64,000 nucleotides of DNA from Microbacterium sp. Root61. Lineage in GTDB: Bacteria > Actinomycetota > Actinomycetes > Actinomycetales > Microbacteriaceae. The translations under genes and the position numbers were made by a program. Positions within the stretch are counted from its first letter, which is position 1, and each line of letters begins with the position of its first letter. Positions 16,459-24,688 of the stretch are shown here, piece after piece. The stretch covers positions 901,788 to 965,787 of the forward strand of contig NZ_LMGU01000001.1 of NCBI RefSeq assembly GCF_001427525.1, given 5' to 3'. A model generated the notes under the pieces. It ran no database searches and was not told the DNA's origin. It saw nothing but the letters and a program-made list of their open reading frames with translations.

Positions 16459-17328
16459 ATGCTCCGATTGGATCCCGCCCACCCACCCGTCTGGAGCAGC
16501 GACACGCGGCTGCAGTTCGGCGTGGACGCGGTGCTCGTCCTGGACGATCCGCTGCCCTGGCAGGAACGCCTCGTCCATGCGCTGCAGCGCGGCGTCCTGG
16601 ATCCGTCGTTCCCGGCCGTGGCGGCCGAAGCTGGCGCGCCACCAGCCGCTGTGGATGATTTCCTCGCGCAGCTGCGGCCCGCGCTGCTGCAGTCCGGTCG
16701 CGCCGTCGCGTATCCCGTGTCGCTCCACGTCGCCGACGGGTTCTCCGCCGCAGACGCCGCAGCCTTCGTCACCGCGTTCGAGGCATCCGGTCATTGCGTC
16801 GTCACGTCCCGCTGGTTCGGCACGTACGACGAGCTGGACGCGCTCGAACCCGTCGTGCTCCTCCTCGGCGGCCACGTCATCGAACCCGGCCGGGCCGCGG
16901 CCCTGTCGAGCCGCGACATCGTGCATCTCCCGGTCGTGTTCACGGCCGACCGGGCCGAGATCGGCCCTCTCATCTCACCGGGAGACGGGCCGTGCCTCTC
17001 CTGCGTCGAGGCGCACCGCCGCGACGACGACCCCGCCTGGCCGCGGATCGCCGCCCAGCTGATCGGTCTGCGGAGCCCGCAGATCGGCGCCGCCGTGATC
17101 GGCGAGGCCGGGCTGATCGCCGCGCGACTCGTCAGCGACCCGGATCGGCCCCGCGCGATCGGTCGCTCACTGCTGATCCACGACGATTCGCTGCCGCGGA
17201 AATGGCGCTCGCATCGCCCGCACGCAGAGTGCCGTTGCCGATCTCTCGCACGAACCGGGACGGACCACGCTCCCGGTTCCCCACCCCTCGCGACCACGAC
17301 AGCGAGAGAGTCCGACCGGCACGGGTGA
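16459..17328 (+). CDS. cyclodehydratase/ThiF-like (TOMM leader-binding) family protein
   Basis: Protein of 289 residues resembling the N-terminal half of ocin-ThiF-like cyclodehydratase partners. Two Cys pairs, PCLSCVEAHRR (about 176-186) and ECRCRS (about 257-262), look like the structural zinc site of E1-like folds; the ATP-binding GxGxxG of ThiF is not evident. No precursor peptide or YcaO gene is nearby, so RiPP modification is not supported here. The start at ATG 16459 follows CACAAT by six bases with no Shine-Dalgarno. Its last 197 bases overlap uvrD2 on the other strand. Confidence 0.6.
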   Translation: MLRLDPAHPPVWSSDTRLQFGVDAVLVLDDPLPWQERLVHALQRGVLDPSFPAVAAEAGAPPAAVDDFLAQLRPALLQSGRAVAYPVSLHVADGFSAADAAAFVTAFEASGHCVVTSRWFGTYDELDALEPVVLLLGGHVIEPGRAAALSSRDIVHLPVVFTADRAEIGPLISPGDGPCLSCVEAHRRDDDPAWPRIAAQLIGLRSPQIGAAVIGEAGLIAARLVSDPDRPRAIGRSLLIHDDSLPRKWRSHRPHAECRCRSLARTGTDHAPGSPPLATTTARESDRHG

Positions 17329-18904
17329 TGCCGACGTAGGCCAGCCGGCGCTCCTCGTCGATGTCCTCGAAGGTGGTGGCGTAGGAGATCGGCAGCAGTC
17401 CCTCGGCGAAGCCCACCAGATGCACGTGATCCCACTCGAGGCCCTTGGCCGCGTGCAGCGTGGCCAGGGTCACCGTGCGCATGGCCGGTTCGTCCTGCGA
17501 CTTGGCCCGGGCCATCAGGTCATCGGCGAAGACGCGCAGCGTCACCTCGGCCGGCGCCTCCTCCGCCAGGCGCAGCAGCGCCGAGCGCGCCTCCCAGGCG
17601 TCACGAAGAGCGCCGCCGGCGGGCGGCGGCTCGTCGGTCAGGCCGAGCGAGCGCAGCACGTCGCGCACGGTGTCGACGAGACCGCCGTTCAGAGGGGCGA
17701 CGGCCGCGCCGCGCAGCGCCATGACGGCCTGACGGACCTCGGGGACATCGAAGAACCGCTTGCCGCCGAGAACGGATGCCGCGATTCCCAGGTCCGCGAG
17801 GGCACGCACCACCTCGGGAGACTGGGAGTGAGCACGGTAGAGCACCGCGATGCGGCGGGGGTCTGTGCCCGAGTGGATGCGGGCGGCGATGGCGGCGGCC
17901 ACGCCCCGCGCCTCCGACTCATCGTTGTCGTACGCGGTGACCGTGGGAAGCGGCAGGTCTTCGCGACGACCGCGGGTCTCCGCCGGGTGCAGCTCCAGGG
18001 CGCCGGGCCGATCGCGCATCAGGGCGTTGGCCGCGGCCAGGATCGGGGCATCCGATCGGTAGTTGGTCTCCAGGCGCACGACGTGGGTGTCGTCATGCCG
18101 GTGCTCGAACTCCAGCAGGAACCGTGCGTCGGCGCCGGCGAACGAGTACACGGTCTGGCTCGCGTCGCCGACGACGCACAGGTCGCGCCGGTCGCCGAGC
18201 CACAGTTCCAGCATTCGGTGCTGCAGCGGCGAGACGTCCTGGAACTCGTCGACGGTGAAGTGCCGGTACTGCTCCCACACGGCCTGGGCGATGCGGGGTT
18301 CGGCCTCGAGCATTCCCGCACAGGCCAGCAGGACGTCTTCGAAGTCGAGCTGCCGCCGTTCATCCTTGAGCTTCTCGTACGCCTTCTGCAGGTCGACGAC
18401 GCGGGACACGTCGAAGCGTCCCACGCCGTTGGGCCGCGCGGCGGCGTAGGCATCTACGCTGCGCATCGTGACCTTGCGCCACTCGATCTCGCTGGCGATG
18501 TCGCGCAGCGTGGCCTTGTCGGGGGCCATGCCGAGGCCGTCCGCCGCGTGCGCCAGCATCCGCACCTTGTTGTCGATGATGCTGGGCGCAGAGTCGCCGG
18601 CGACCGTCGGCCAGAAGTAGTTGAGCTGGGCGAGCGCGGCCGCGTGGAACGTGCGTGCCGCAACTCCTTCGACCCCGAGCGCGCGCAGCCGACCGCGCAT
18701 CTCGCCCGCGGCCTTGGCCGTGAAGGTCACCGCCATCACACGACCTGGAGAGTAGGCGCCGGTGTCCACGCCGTGCGCGATGCGGTGCGTGATCACCCGG
18801 GTCTTGCCGGTTCCCGCGCCGGCCAGTACGAGCACGGGGCCACGCAGCGTCTGCACCGCCTCGAGCTGGCGCTCGTCGAGGCCGCGGAGTGCTCCCTCGC
18901 TCAT
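17132..18904 (-). CDS. uvrD2: SF1A DNA helicase UvrD2
   Basis: ATP-dependent 3'-5' helicase of 590 residues. Walker A is VLVLAGAGTGKTRVITHRI (about 28-46), Walker B FTVDEFQDVSPLQ, motif III VVGDASQTVYSFAGAD, motif V TLATLHAAKGLEW and motif VI RLAYVGITRA. It is shorter than the roughly 700-residue mycobacterial UvrD2 and shows neither the tetracysteine element nor an HRDC domain, so it is a short form. ATG 18904 overlaps the nudC stop as ATGA. The neighbour nudC and the reverse-facing DUF2342 pair match the M. tuberculosis order. Confidence 0.9.
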   Translation of the reverse strand: MSEGALRGLDERQLEAVQTLRGPVLVLAGAGTGKTRVITHRIAHGVDTGAYSPGRVMAVTFTAKAAGEMRGRLRALGVEGVAARTFHAAALAQLNYFWPTVAGDSAPSIIDNKVRMLAHAADGLGMAPDKATLRDIASEIEWRKVTMRSVDAYAAARPNGVGRFDVSRVVDLQKAYEKLKDERRQLDFEDVLLACAGMLEAEPRIAQAVWEQYRHFTVDEFQDVSPLQHRMLELWLGDRRDLCVVGDASQTVYSFAGADARFLLEFEHRHDDTHVVRLETNYRSDAPILAAANALMRDRPGALELHPAETRGRREDLPLPTVTAYDNDESEARGVAAAIAARIHSGTDPRRIAVLYRAHSQSPEVVRALADLGIAASVLGGKRFFDVPEVRQAVMALRGAAVAPLNGGLVDTVRDVLRSLGLTDEPPPAGGALRDAWEARSALLRLAEEAPAEVTLRVFADDLMARAKSQDEPAMRTVTLATLHAAKGLEWDHVHLVGFAEGLLPISYATTFEDIDEERRLAYVGITRAGRTLSLSWSRGVGNRERGPSRFVREIGNGTLRAGDASAISAAANRRGSAVSDRSRGADPGR

Positions 18905-19815
18905 GCCGTCCCCGCGTGCCATTCGACGATCAGGCGTCGCGCGATCGACGACGATCCCGGCAGGATGATGTCGCTCTTGCCGGCCAGCGCCGCGCCGATC
19001 TCGGTGCGGTGGAACCAGCGCACCGCGACGATCTCCTCGCCGTCGGGTCGGGCCGCGGCGTCGTCGGCGGCCGTCGCATGGAAGCCCAGCATGAGCGACC
19101 GAGGATACGGCCAGGCCTGCGAGCCGCGGTAGCGCAGGTCGACGAGCTCCACACCGGCTTCCTCTCGCACTTCGCGGATGACGGCGGCCTCCAGCGACTC
19201 ACCGGCCTCGGCGAATCCGGCGAAGCAGGAGAATCGGTCAGCACCCCACAGGGCGTTCGAGCCGAGGAGCAGGCGGTCGGGATCACGCGCGCTGGTGACC
19301 GCCACAATGGCCGCGGGGTCGGTGCGCGGAAAGTGCTCGCGTCCGCACGAGGGGCAGTGTCGCGACCAGCCGGCCAGCCGCAGTTCGGTGCGCGCGCCGC
19401 AGGCCGGACAGAACGGGGCGTCCAGCAGCCAGCGGCCGAGACTCAGTCCCTCGATGAACGTCGCGGCGTCGAAGGCGGACAGCTCGCCGCCGATCGTCCG
19501 CAGCGCCCCCCAGCCGGCAGGAGCGGCGACGGGCTCCTCGGCGTCGCGCGGGAACACCGCTGCCAGGATGGCCGCACCGTCGGGCGCGCGTCCGAGGAAG
19601 GCCCACTCCGCGTCGGCGGCGACCTCCGCGGGAGCAACGAAATGCAGTGCGGCCTCGTCCGAGAGCGGTGCGGCGTCGCCGTGCACGACGAGGACGCGGC
19701 TCGAGGCATCCGCACGCAGCGTTTCGAGGAGCCCCTCGACGGTGCGCTCGTCTGCCGCGCGATCGATGTCGGCGCGCGGCGAAGCGAGTGGTTTCGGGCT
19801 GTCGGGCGCCGTCAT
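18901..19815 (-). CDS. nudC: NAD(H) pyrophosphatase NudC
   Basis: Nudix hydrolase of 304 residues cleaving NADH to NMNH and AMP; family members also remove NAD caps from RNA. Zinc ribbon CPACG...CPSCG (about 136-156), Nudix box GFAEAGESLEAAVIREVREE (about 205-224) with REVREEAGV, and the family signature SQAWPYPRSLM. ATG 19815 has GAGAGGTC upstream. It is the first gene of a two-gene unit with uvrD2 (4-base overlap). Confidence 0.93.
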   Translation of the reverse strand: MTAPDSPKPLASPRADIDRAADERTVEGLLETLRADASSRVLVVHGDAAPLSDEAALHFVAPAEVAADAEWAFLGRAPDGAAILAAVFPRDAEEPVAAPAGWGALRTIGGELSAFDAATFIEGLSLGRWLLDAPFCPACGARTELRLAGWSRHCPSCGREHFPRTDPAAIVAVTSARDPDRLLLGSNALWGADRFSCFAGFAEAGESLEAAVIREVREEAGVELVDLRYRGSQAWPYPRSLMLGFHATAADDAAARPDGEEIVAVRWFHRTEIGAALAGKSDIILPGSSSIARRLIVEWHAGTA

Positions 19816-19881
19816 CGCGGACCTCTCTTGCGTTGGGCGACAAACCGGGCGTGGCGCGAAGGCACACGGGCGTACCCGACC

Positions 19882-19887
19882 TAACCT
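19882..19887 (+). promoter_or_regulatory. -10 hexamer TAACCT, leaderless start
   Basis: TAACCT is six bases before ATG 19894 with no Shine-Dalgarno sequence. Confidence 0.4.
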
Positions 19888-19893
19888 GGGCTC

Positions 19894-21285
19894 ATGGCAC
19901 GCTCTCCCCTCACTCTAGCCGCGTCCGTGACATCGGCTCTGCCGAGGGTCGGGGTCGTCGGGGTCGGTGTGCTGACCGAGGGCATCTCCGGTCGGTACGA
20001 CTCCGCGGTGGCCCAGCTCGACGACGGTCGACAGGTGGTCGTGCGGGTTCCCGCGGACCCCTCCGTCGACCAGGAACTGGCCGCCGAGGTGCGCGCACTG
20101 CGCGCCCTCACACCCGGCGTCCGCGGGCTGCTGCCGTTCCGCGCGCCCGAGCTGCTCGGCGAGACCGGCCTCGGGAAGTCCCGGGCCGTCGTGGTCGACT
20201 TCCTCCCCGGCTACCGTGTCGACGCCGCCCATCTGCCTCCCGGTCGCGGTGCCGCGACCTCGGTCGGCGAGGCACTGGCCGCGCTGCACGCACTCCCCCT
20301 CTCGATCGTCCGCACCGAGGGCCTGCCCGTGCGCACGCCGCAGCAGGTGCGCGACGACGTCGTCCGACTCCTCGATCGCGCCGAGGCCACGCGCCGGGTG
20401 CCCGAAGAGCTCCTGGTCCGCTGGCATCGCGCCGTCGCCGCCGACACTCTGTGGCGGTTCGAGTCCGCGGTGGTGCTCGGTGGAGCGGGCGCGGCATCGT
20501 TCGTCTTCGAAGACGTCGACGACGCACCGACGGTGACCGGCGTCCTCGAATGGCACGGGCTGGCCGTGGGCGATCCCGCGACCGACTTGCAGTGGCTCGC
20601 GTCGGCCCCCACGGCGGCCGACGACGTGTACGGCGCATACGCCGAGCACAGCAACCGCGCCCCGGACGCGCTGGTGCGCGAACGCGCACGCCTGTACGCC
20701 GAGCTCGAGTTCGCCAAGTGGCTCGTGCACGGCCACGATGCCGGCGACGCCGACATCGTCGACGATGCGATCGGCCTGCTCACCGCGCTCGCGCAGGGGC
20801 TGCAGGGCGACGATCTGCTCACCGAGGGCGGCCTCGACGTGGATGACGCCATCGCGCTGCTCGACCGCGTGCCCGATGCTCCGGCCGCCGCCATCGACAC
20901 GTCGATGCAGACCGACGCGTACGACCCCGCACTGCTCTCGCTCTTCCTCGCCGCGGAGTATGCCGAGGAGCCTGCCAAGGACGAGACCCCGCCGGCCCGC
21001 ACAGCCGACCACACCGATCTGTTCGCGCAGGCGGAGTCGGCCGAGCCGACTGAGGTCGCCGAACCCCCGGCGCCCGCGGCGCACGCCGAAACTCCGGACC
21101 CCGCCCCCGCCCCCGCGTTCGCGTCCGACGATGTCTCGACCGCGCCGATCGACATCTCCGCCGTGATCGAGGAGTCCGCCCGCGAGTCGTTCTCCCGCGA
21201 CACCGCGCCCGACGATGACGATCAGGCCGCGGCGGACCGTTCCGCCGAAGCCGCCTTGCGCCGCTGGACCGGCGCCGGGCAGTAG
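19894..21285 (+). CDS. aminoglycoside/macrolide phosphotransferase-fold protein, probable pseudokinase
   Basis: Protein of 463 residues: an APH-like kinase fold (about 15-310) and a long acidic, Ala/Pro/Glu-rich disordered tail (about 350-463). The N-lobe with RQVVVRVPAD, the helix with EVRALRAL and the C-lobe VGDPATDLQWLA are recognisable. The catalytic loop expected as HGDxxxxN reads VVLGGAGAASFVFE, and the metal-binding IDW is LEW. Both catalytic Asp residues therefore appear to be missing. It probably binds rather than phosphorylates, or has diverged completely (inference). It is convergent with adnB. Confidence 0.75.
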   Translation: MARSPLTLAASVTSALPRVGVVGVGVLTEGISGRYDSAVAQLDDGRQVVVRVPADPSVDQELAAEVRALRALTPGVRGLLPFRAPELLGETGLGKSRAVVVDFLPGYRVDAAHLPPGRGAATSVGEALAALHALPLSIVRTEGLPVRTPQQVRDDVVRLLDRAEATRRVPEELLVRWHRAVAADTLWRFESAVVLGGAGAASFVFEDVDDAPTVTGVLEWHGLAVGDPATDLQWLASAPTAADDVYGAYAEHSNRAPDALVRERARLYAELEFAKWLVHGHDAGDADIVDDAIGLLTALAQGLQGDDLLTEGGLDVDDAIALLDRVPDAPAAAIDTSMQTDAYDPALLSLFLAAEYAEEPAKDETPPARTADHTDLFAQAESAEPTEVAEPPAPAAHAETPDPAPAPAFASDDVSTAPIDISAVIEESARESFSRDTAPDDDDQAAADRSAEAALRRWTGAGQ

Positions 21286-21346
21286 GACTCCCGGCGCACG
21301 GCGCACGGCGGACGCCGGACGCCGGCGCCGGCGCCGGCGGCAGCCT
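21286..21346. other. GC-only repetitive spacer between convergent genes
   Basis: The gap contains short iterations of CGGCGCA, GACGCCG and GCCGGC. It can fold strongly and could act as a terminator for both sides, but no T run is present. Confidence 0.4.
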
Positions 21347-24300
21347 TCAGCCGCGCAGCACCAGGTCGTGACCGACGTAGTACAGCGCGACGTCGATCTC
21401 GTCCATCGGCACGCCGTGCTTCACGTGATAGGCGCGACGGTACAGCTCGAGCTGCAGCATCCGCTCGTCCTTCTCCCGCGCATCGGCGGGCGGGCGGCCG
21501 GTCTTCCAGTCGACGATCTCGATGCGATCGTCGCGATCCGTGCGCCGGTACACGGCGTCGAGCTTGCAGATGACGACGTGGGGTTCGCCGTCGAGCCCCT
21601 CATAGGCGAAGTCGATCTCGGTCTCCACCTCGATCGGCTGCAGCGTCGCCCACTCCGACCGCTCGAACAGCGCCTGCAGGCGCGCGAGCTCGGCGGCGTC
21701 CTGCGGGCCACCGAGCGCATCCGCGAGCTCTTCATCGCTCTCCCACAGGGCGTCATCCAGTGAGGCGCCCGCGCCCACGGTCCCGGAGCGCGCCTCGACC
21801 CAGGCGTGGAAGAGCGTGCCCAGGCGGGTCTGGCGGAACGGCCGCTCGGGCAGCGGTCGGGCGATCCGCGCGACGGTTCCGGAGTAGTCGGTGACGAACT
21901 CCTTGTAGCGGGACGCCGGAATCCGCGTCGGAGCCTTGCCGCCGGTGGGCGCGCGGCGAGCCTCCCTCTCCGCAAGAAGCAGCCGCAGGTCGGGTTCGGG
22001 GTCCGCACGGTCGGCGCCGAGCGCGGCGCGCACGATCTCGGCCGCCTCCTGCACGCGGGGACGACGCGCGCCGAGGGGGTCGATGGGCCATTCGAGGGTG
22101 CGCCGCTCCCCCAGGTACGGGTTCTCGCCGGGGTCGTCCACCGGCAGTTCGACCTGCAGCGCCGCCGCCATCTCCTCCAGGAAGGGACTTCGGTCGCGGG
22201 GCTTCTTCGTGCCGGACCAGCTCGACCCGGTCAGCAGCAGGTGGTCACGGGCGCGGGTGACGGCGACATAGGCGAGCCGTCGGTCCTCCGCCAGCTGCCG
22301 CGCACGATTCGCGGCGACGAAGTCCTCGATCGCCTGCTTCAGATCCTGCTGCGTCGGAGAGTCGCGTGCCTCCCACGCGAGCACGGGCAGCCACGGCGCA
22401 TCGCCGCGGAAGGCGTACGGCAGCACGCCGAAGCCGAGCCAGCCCTTCGTGTCGCGCGGAGCACTGGGCAGCTCGTCCTTCACCAGTCGCACCACCGCGA
22501 CGGCGTCCCACTCCAGCCCCTTCGACCCGTGGATCGTCAGCAGCTGCACGACGTCGTCCTCGGGCGGCTCGGTGCGCGGCGCGAATTCGTCGAGCTGCTC
22601 GGCATGTTCGAGCCACGCGAGCAGGCTCGTCAGCGAGCCGGTCTCGTCCGCCGCGAGGAACGCGTGCAGCTCGTCGACGAAGGCGCGCAGCTGTGCCGAC
22701 GCGATCCGTGCCGGACCCCGGGCCTCGTTGGCCGCGAGCTCGATGTCGAGCCGCAGCTCGAGCTCGACCAAGCGCACCAGGTCGGGGATCGGCATCCCCA
22801 CCGCGTGCCGCAGTCCCGCGAACACCGCAGCGGCCTCGCGCAGCCGTTCGCGCGCGCCAGGGGTGAATTCGGCGAGCCAGCCGTGGTCGGCGGGATGCCG
22901 CAGCACGAAGTCGAGCGCGTCCACCAGGGATCCGTCGTCCTCCCCCGCGCCGGCGCGGATCTGCTCGGCGACCTCGGGGGCGAGCGGCTGCAGCGCCGCG
23001 TCGTGGCGGGAGATGCGGCGCGCGAGCTGCGCCAGGACGCGCAGGTCGGCGAGGCCGATCGACCATCGCGGTCCGGCCAGGAGCCGGATGAGCGCCGAGC
23101 CGGCGGCCGGGTCGCTGATGACACGGAGCGCCGCGACCACGTCGACGACCTCGGGCGTGGACAGCAGTCCGCCGAGGCCCAGGATGCGATGCGGGATGCC
23201 GCGACGCCCGAGTGCGTCGCCGAAGCGGACCATGTGCTTCTTGCTGCGGAACAGGATCGCCCCGGTCGTCGGGCGCCCCTCCGCCGCACGACCCGCGCGG
23301 ACGCCGGCGAACCACTCCGCGACCCGATCGGCCTCGGTGTCGAGGTCGCTGTCGAAGAGGAGCTGCACGTCGCCGTCGGGCGCGCCCGGTCGTGGCCGGA
23401 GCTCTTCGACGGTCACGGGCGAGCTGACCGCGAGCGGCGCGAGCACGGCGTTGGCCGCGGCCAGGACGTCGGCGCTGTTGCGCCAGCTGGTCAGCAGCGA
23501 GAAGTTCAGGCACCTGCCGGTCGGTGAGAAGGCTGCGGCGAATCCGCCGAGGTTGCCGGCGCTCGCGCCGCGCCACCCGTAGATCGCCTGGTGCGGGTCG
23601 CCGACGGCCATGACCGCGGTGCCGCCGAACAGTGCGGAGAGCAGCCCGGTCTGGACGACCGAAGTGTCCTGGTACTCGTCCAGGAGCACCACCCGGTAGC
23701 GCTGACGCAGCTCCTCGGCCACCGAGGCGTGGCTCTGCACGATCTGCACCGCGCCGGCGACCTGGTCGGAGAAGTCCAGCACGCCCAGTCGCCGCTTCTG
23801 GTCGGCGTACGCCCGCGCGAGGCCGGCCAGCAGCGACAGCGCCGCGACCTTGTCGCTCGCTTCGGCGACGTCGGCGTAGACGACGGTGGCCTTGCGGGTG
23901 GACGGTCGTTCCAGCACGTCGGCGAATCGCTCGGGGAACGCCTCCAGCTCCTCCATCGGGACGAGGTTGTCGACGCCGTCGCGGGCGATGCGCAGCGCGC
24001 CGTCGATGATGGTGCGCACGGCCTCGCCGCGCAGTTCGAGTCGGGGGTCGTCGGAGGCGAAGACCACCCTCCGCATCAGCAGCCACGCCGCGGATTCGGA
24101 CAGGATGGCGGCCTCGGCGTCCCAGCCGATCCGCACCGCATGCTCGCGCACGATGCCGTCCGCGAACGCGTTGTAGGTCGAGACGGTGGGGCGGTGCAGG
24201 AGCGAATCGTCGTCGGCGGATGCCGCATCCGGATCCGCCACGGACTCCCTCGCGTGCTGGGCCGCCAGCTCGGCCAGCGCCGCGTGGCGTCCCGCATCCC

Positions 24301-24688
24301 GCTGTGCACCGCCCTCGCGCTCCAGCACGCCGAAGACTTCGAGCTTCCCATCCGCCCACAGTGCGGGAAGCGCGGGGAGCAGCCCGCGCCGTTCGAACTC
24401 GGCCAGGCGCGCGAGCCGGCGCTGGATGCGTTCGGCGAGCTCTCCCGCGGCCTTGCGGGTGAACGTGAGGCCGAGCACCTCGTCGCGCCGCACGATGCCG
24501 TTCGCGACGAGCCAGACGACGCGCGCGGCCATCGTCTCGGTCTTGCCGCTGCCTGCTCCGGCCACCACGAGTGCCGGCTCCAACGGCGCCTCGATGACCG
24601 CCGTCTGCTCGACGGTGGGCGGGAACTGGCCGAGCGCGGCGGCGATGACGGCGGCCGACAGCGGGGCGGCCGGAGTGGGTGCGGTCAC
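21347..24688 (-). CDS. adnB: AdnB helicase-nuclease subunit
   Basis: Motor subunit of the actinobacterial double-strand-break resection machine AdnAB, 1113 residues (about 1100 in mycobacteria). Intact UvrD-type motor: Walker A LVVAGAGSGKTETMAARV (about 42-59), Walker B VVLLDEYQDTSV, motif III AVGDPHQAIYGWRGA, motif V TIHGSKGLEWDAV and motif VI RLAYVAVTRARDHLLL. The C-terminal RecB-like nuclease domain keeps His in GTLFHAWVE, Asp in CKLDAVY, EIVDWKTGR and the QLELYRRAY helix. GTG 24688 overlaps the adnA stop (GTGA), so it is co-translated with its partner. Confidence 0.92.
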   Translation of the reverse strand: MTAPTPAAPLSAAVIAAALGQFPPTVEQTAVIEAPLEPALVVAGAGSGKTETMAARVVWLVANGIVRRDEVLGLTFTRKAAGELAERIQRRLARLAEFERRGLLPALPALWADGKLEVFGVLEREGGAQRDAGRHAALAELAAQHARESVADPDAASADDDSLLHRPTVSTYNAFADGIVREHAVRIGWDAEAAILSESAAWLLMRRVVFASDDPRLELRGEAVRTIIDGALRIARDGVDNLVPMEELEAFPERFADVLERPSTRKATVVYADVAEASDKVAALSLLAGLARAYADQKRRLGVLDFSDQVAGAVQIVQSHASVAEELRQRYRVVLLDEYQDTSVVQTGLLSALFGGTAVMAVGDPHQAIYGWRGASAGNLGGFAAAFSPTGRCLNFSLLTSWRNSADVLAAANAVLAPLAVSSPVTVEELRPRPGAPDGDVQLLFDSDLDTEADRVAEWFAGVRAGRAAEGRPTTGAILFRSKKHMVRFGDALGRRGIPHRILGLGGLLSTPEVVDVVAALRVISDPAAGSALIRLLAGPRWSIGLADLRVLAQLARRISRHDAALQPLAPEVAEQIRAGAGEDDGSLVDALDFVLRHPADHGWLAEFTPGARERLREAAAVFAGLRHAVGMPIPDLVRLVELELRLDIELAANEARGPARIASAQLRAFVDELHAFLAADETGSLTSLLAWLEHAEQLDEFAPRTEPPEDDVVQLLTIHGSKGLEWDAVAVVRLVKDELPSAPRDTKGWLGFGVLPYAFRGDAPWLPVLAWEARDSPTQQDLKQAIEDFVAANRARQLAEDRRLAYVAVTRARDHLLLTGSSWSGTKKPRDRSPFLEEMAAALQVELPVDDPGENPYLGERRTLEWPIDPLGARRPRVQEAAEIVRAALGADRADPEPDLRLLLAEREARRAPTGGKAPTRIPASRYKEFVTDYSGTVARIARPLPERPFRQTRLGTLFHAWVEARSGTVGAGASLDDALWESDEELADALGGPQDAAELARLQALFERSEWATLQPIEVETEIDFAYEGLDGEPHVVICKLDAVYRRTDRDDRIEIVDWKTGRPPADAREKDERMLQLELYRRAYHVKHGVPMDEIDVALYYVGHDLVLRG

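Noticed and set aside
14893..16926. A 677-codon open frame on the minus strand
   Set aside because: Antisense to the DUF2342 gene and low in complexity; no recognisable fold.
16459..17328. RiPP (TOMM) biosynthetic cluster
   Set aside because: No YcaO, precursor peptide, dehydrogenase or transporter is adjacent; the neighbours are housekeeping genes.
19894..21285. Aminoglycoside or macrolide resistance gene
   Set aside because: The catalytic HGD and Asp motifs are absent, so resistance by phosphorylation is not supported.
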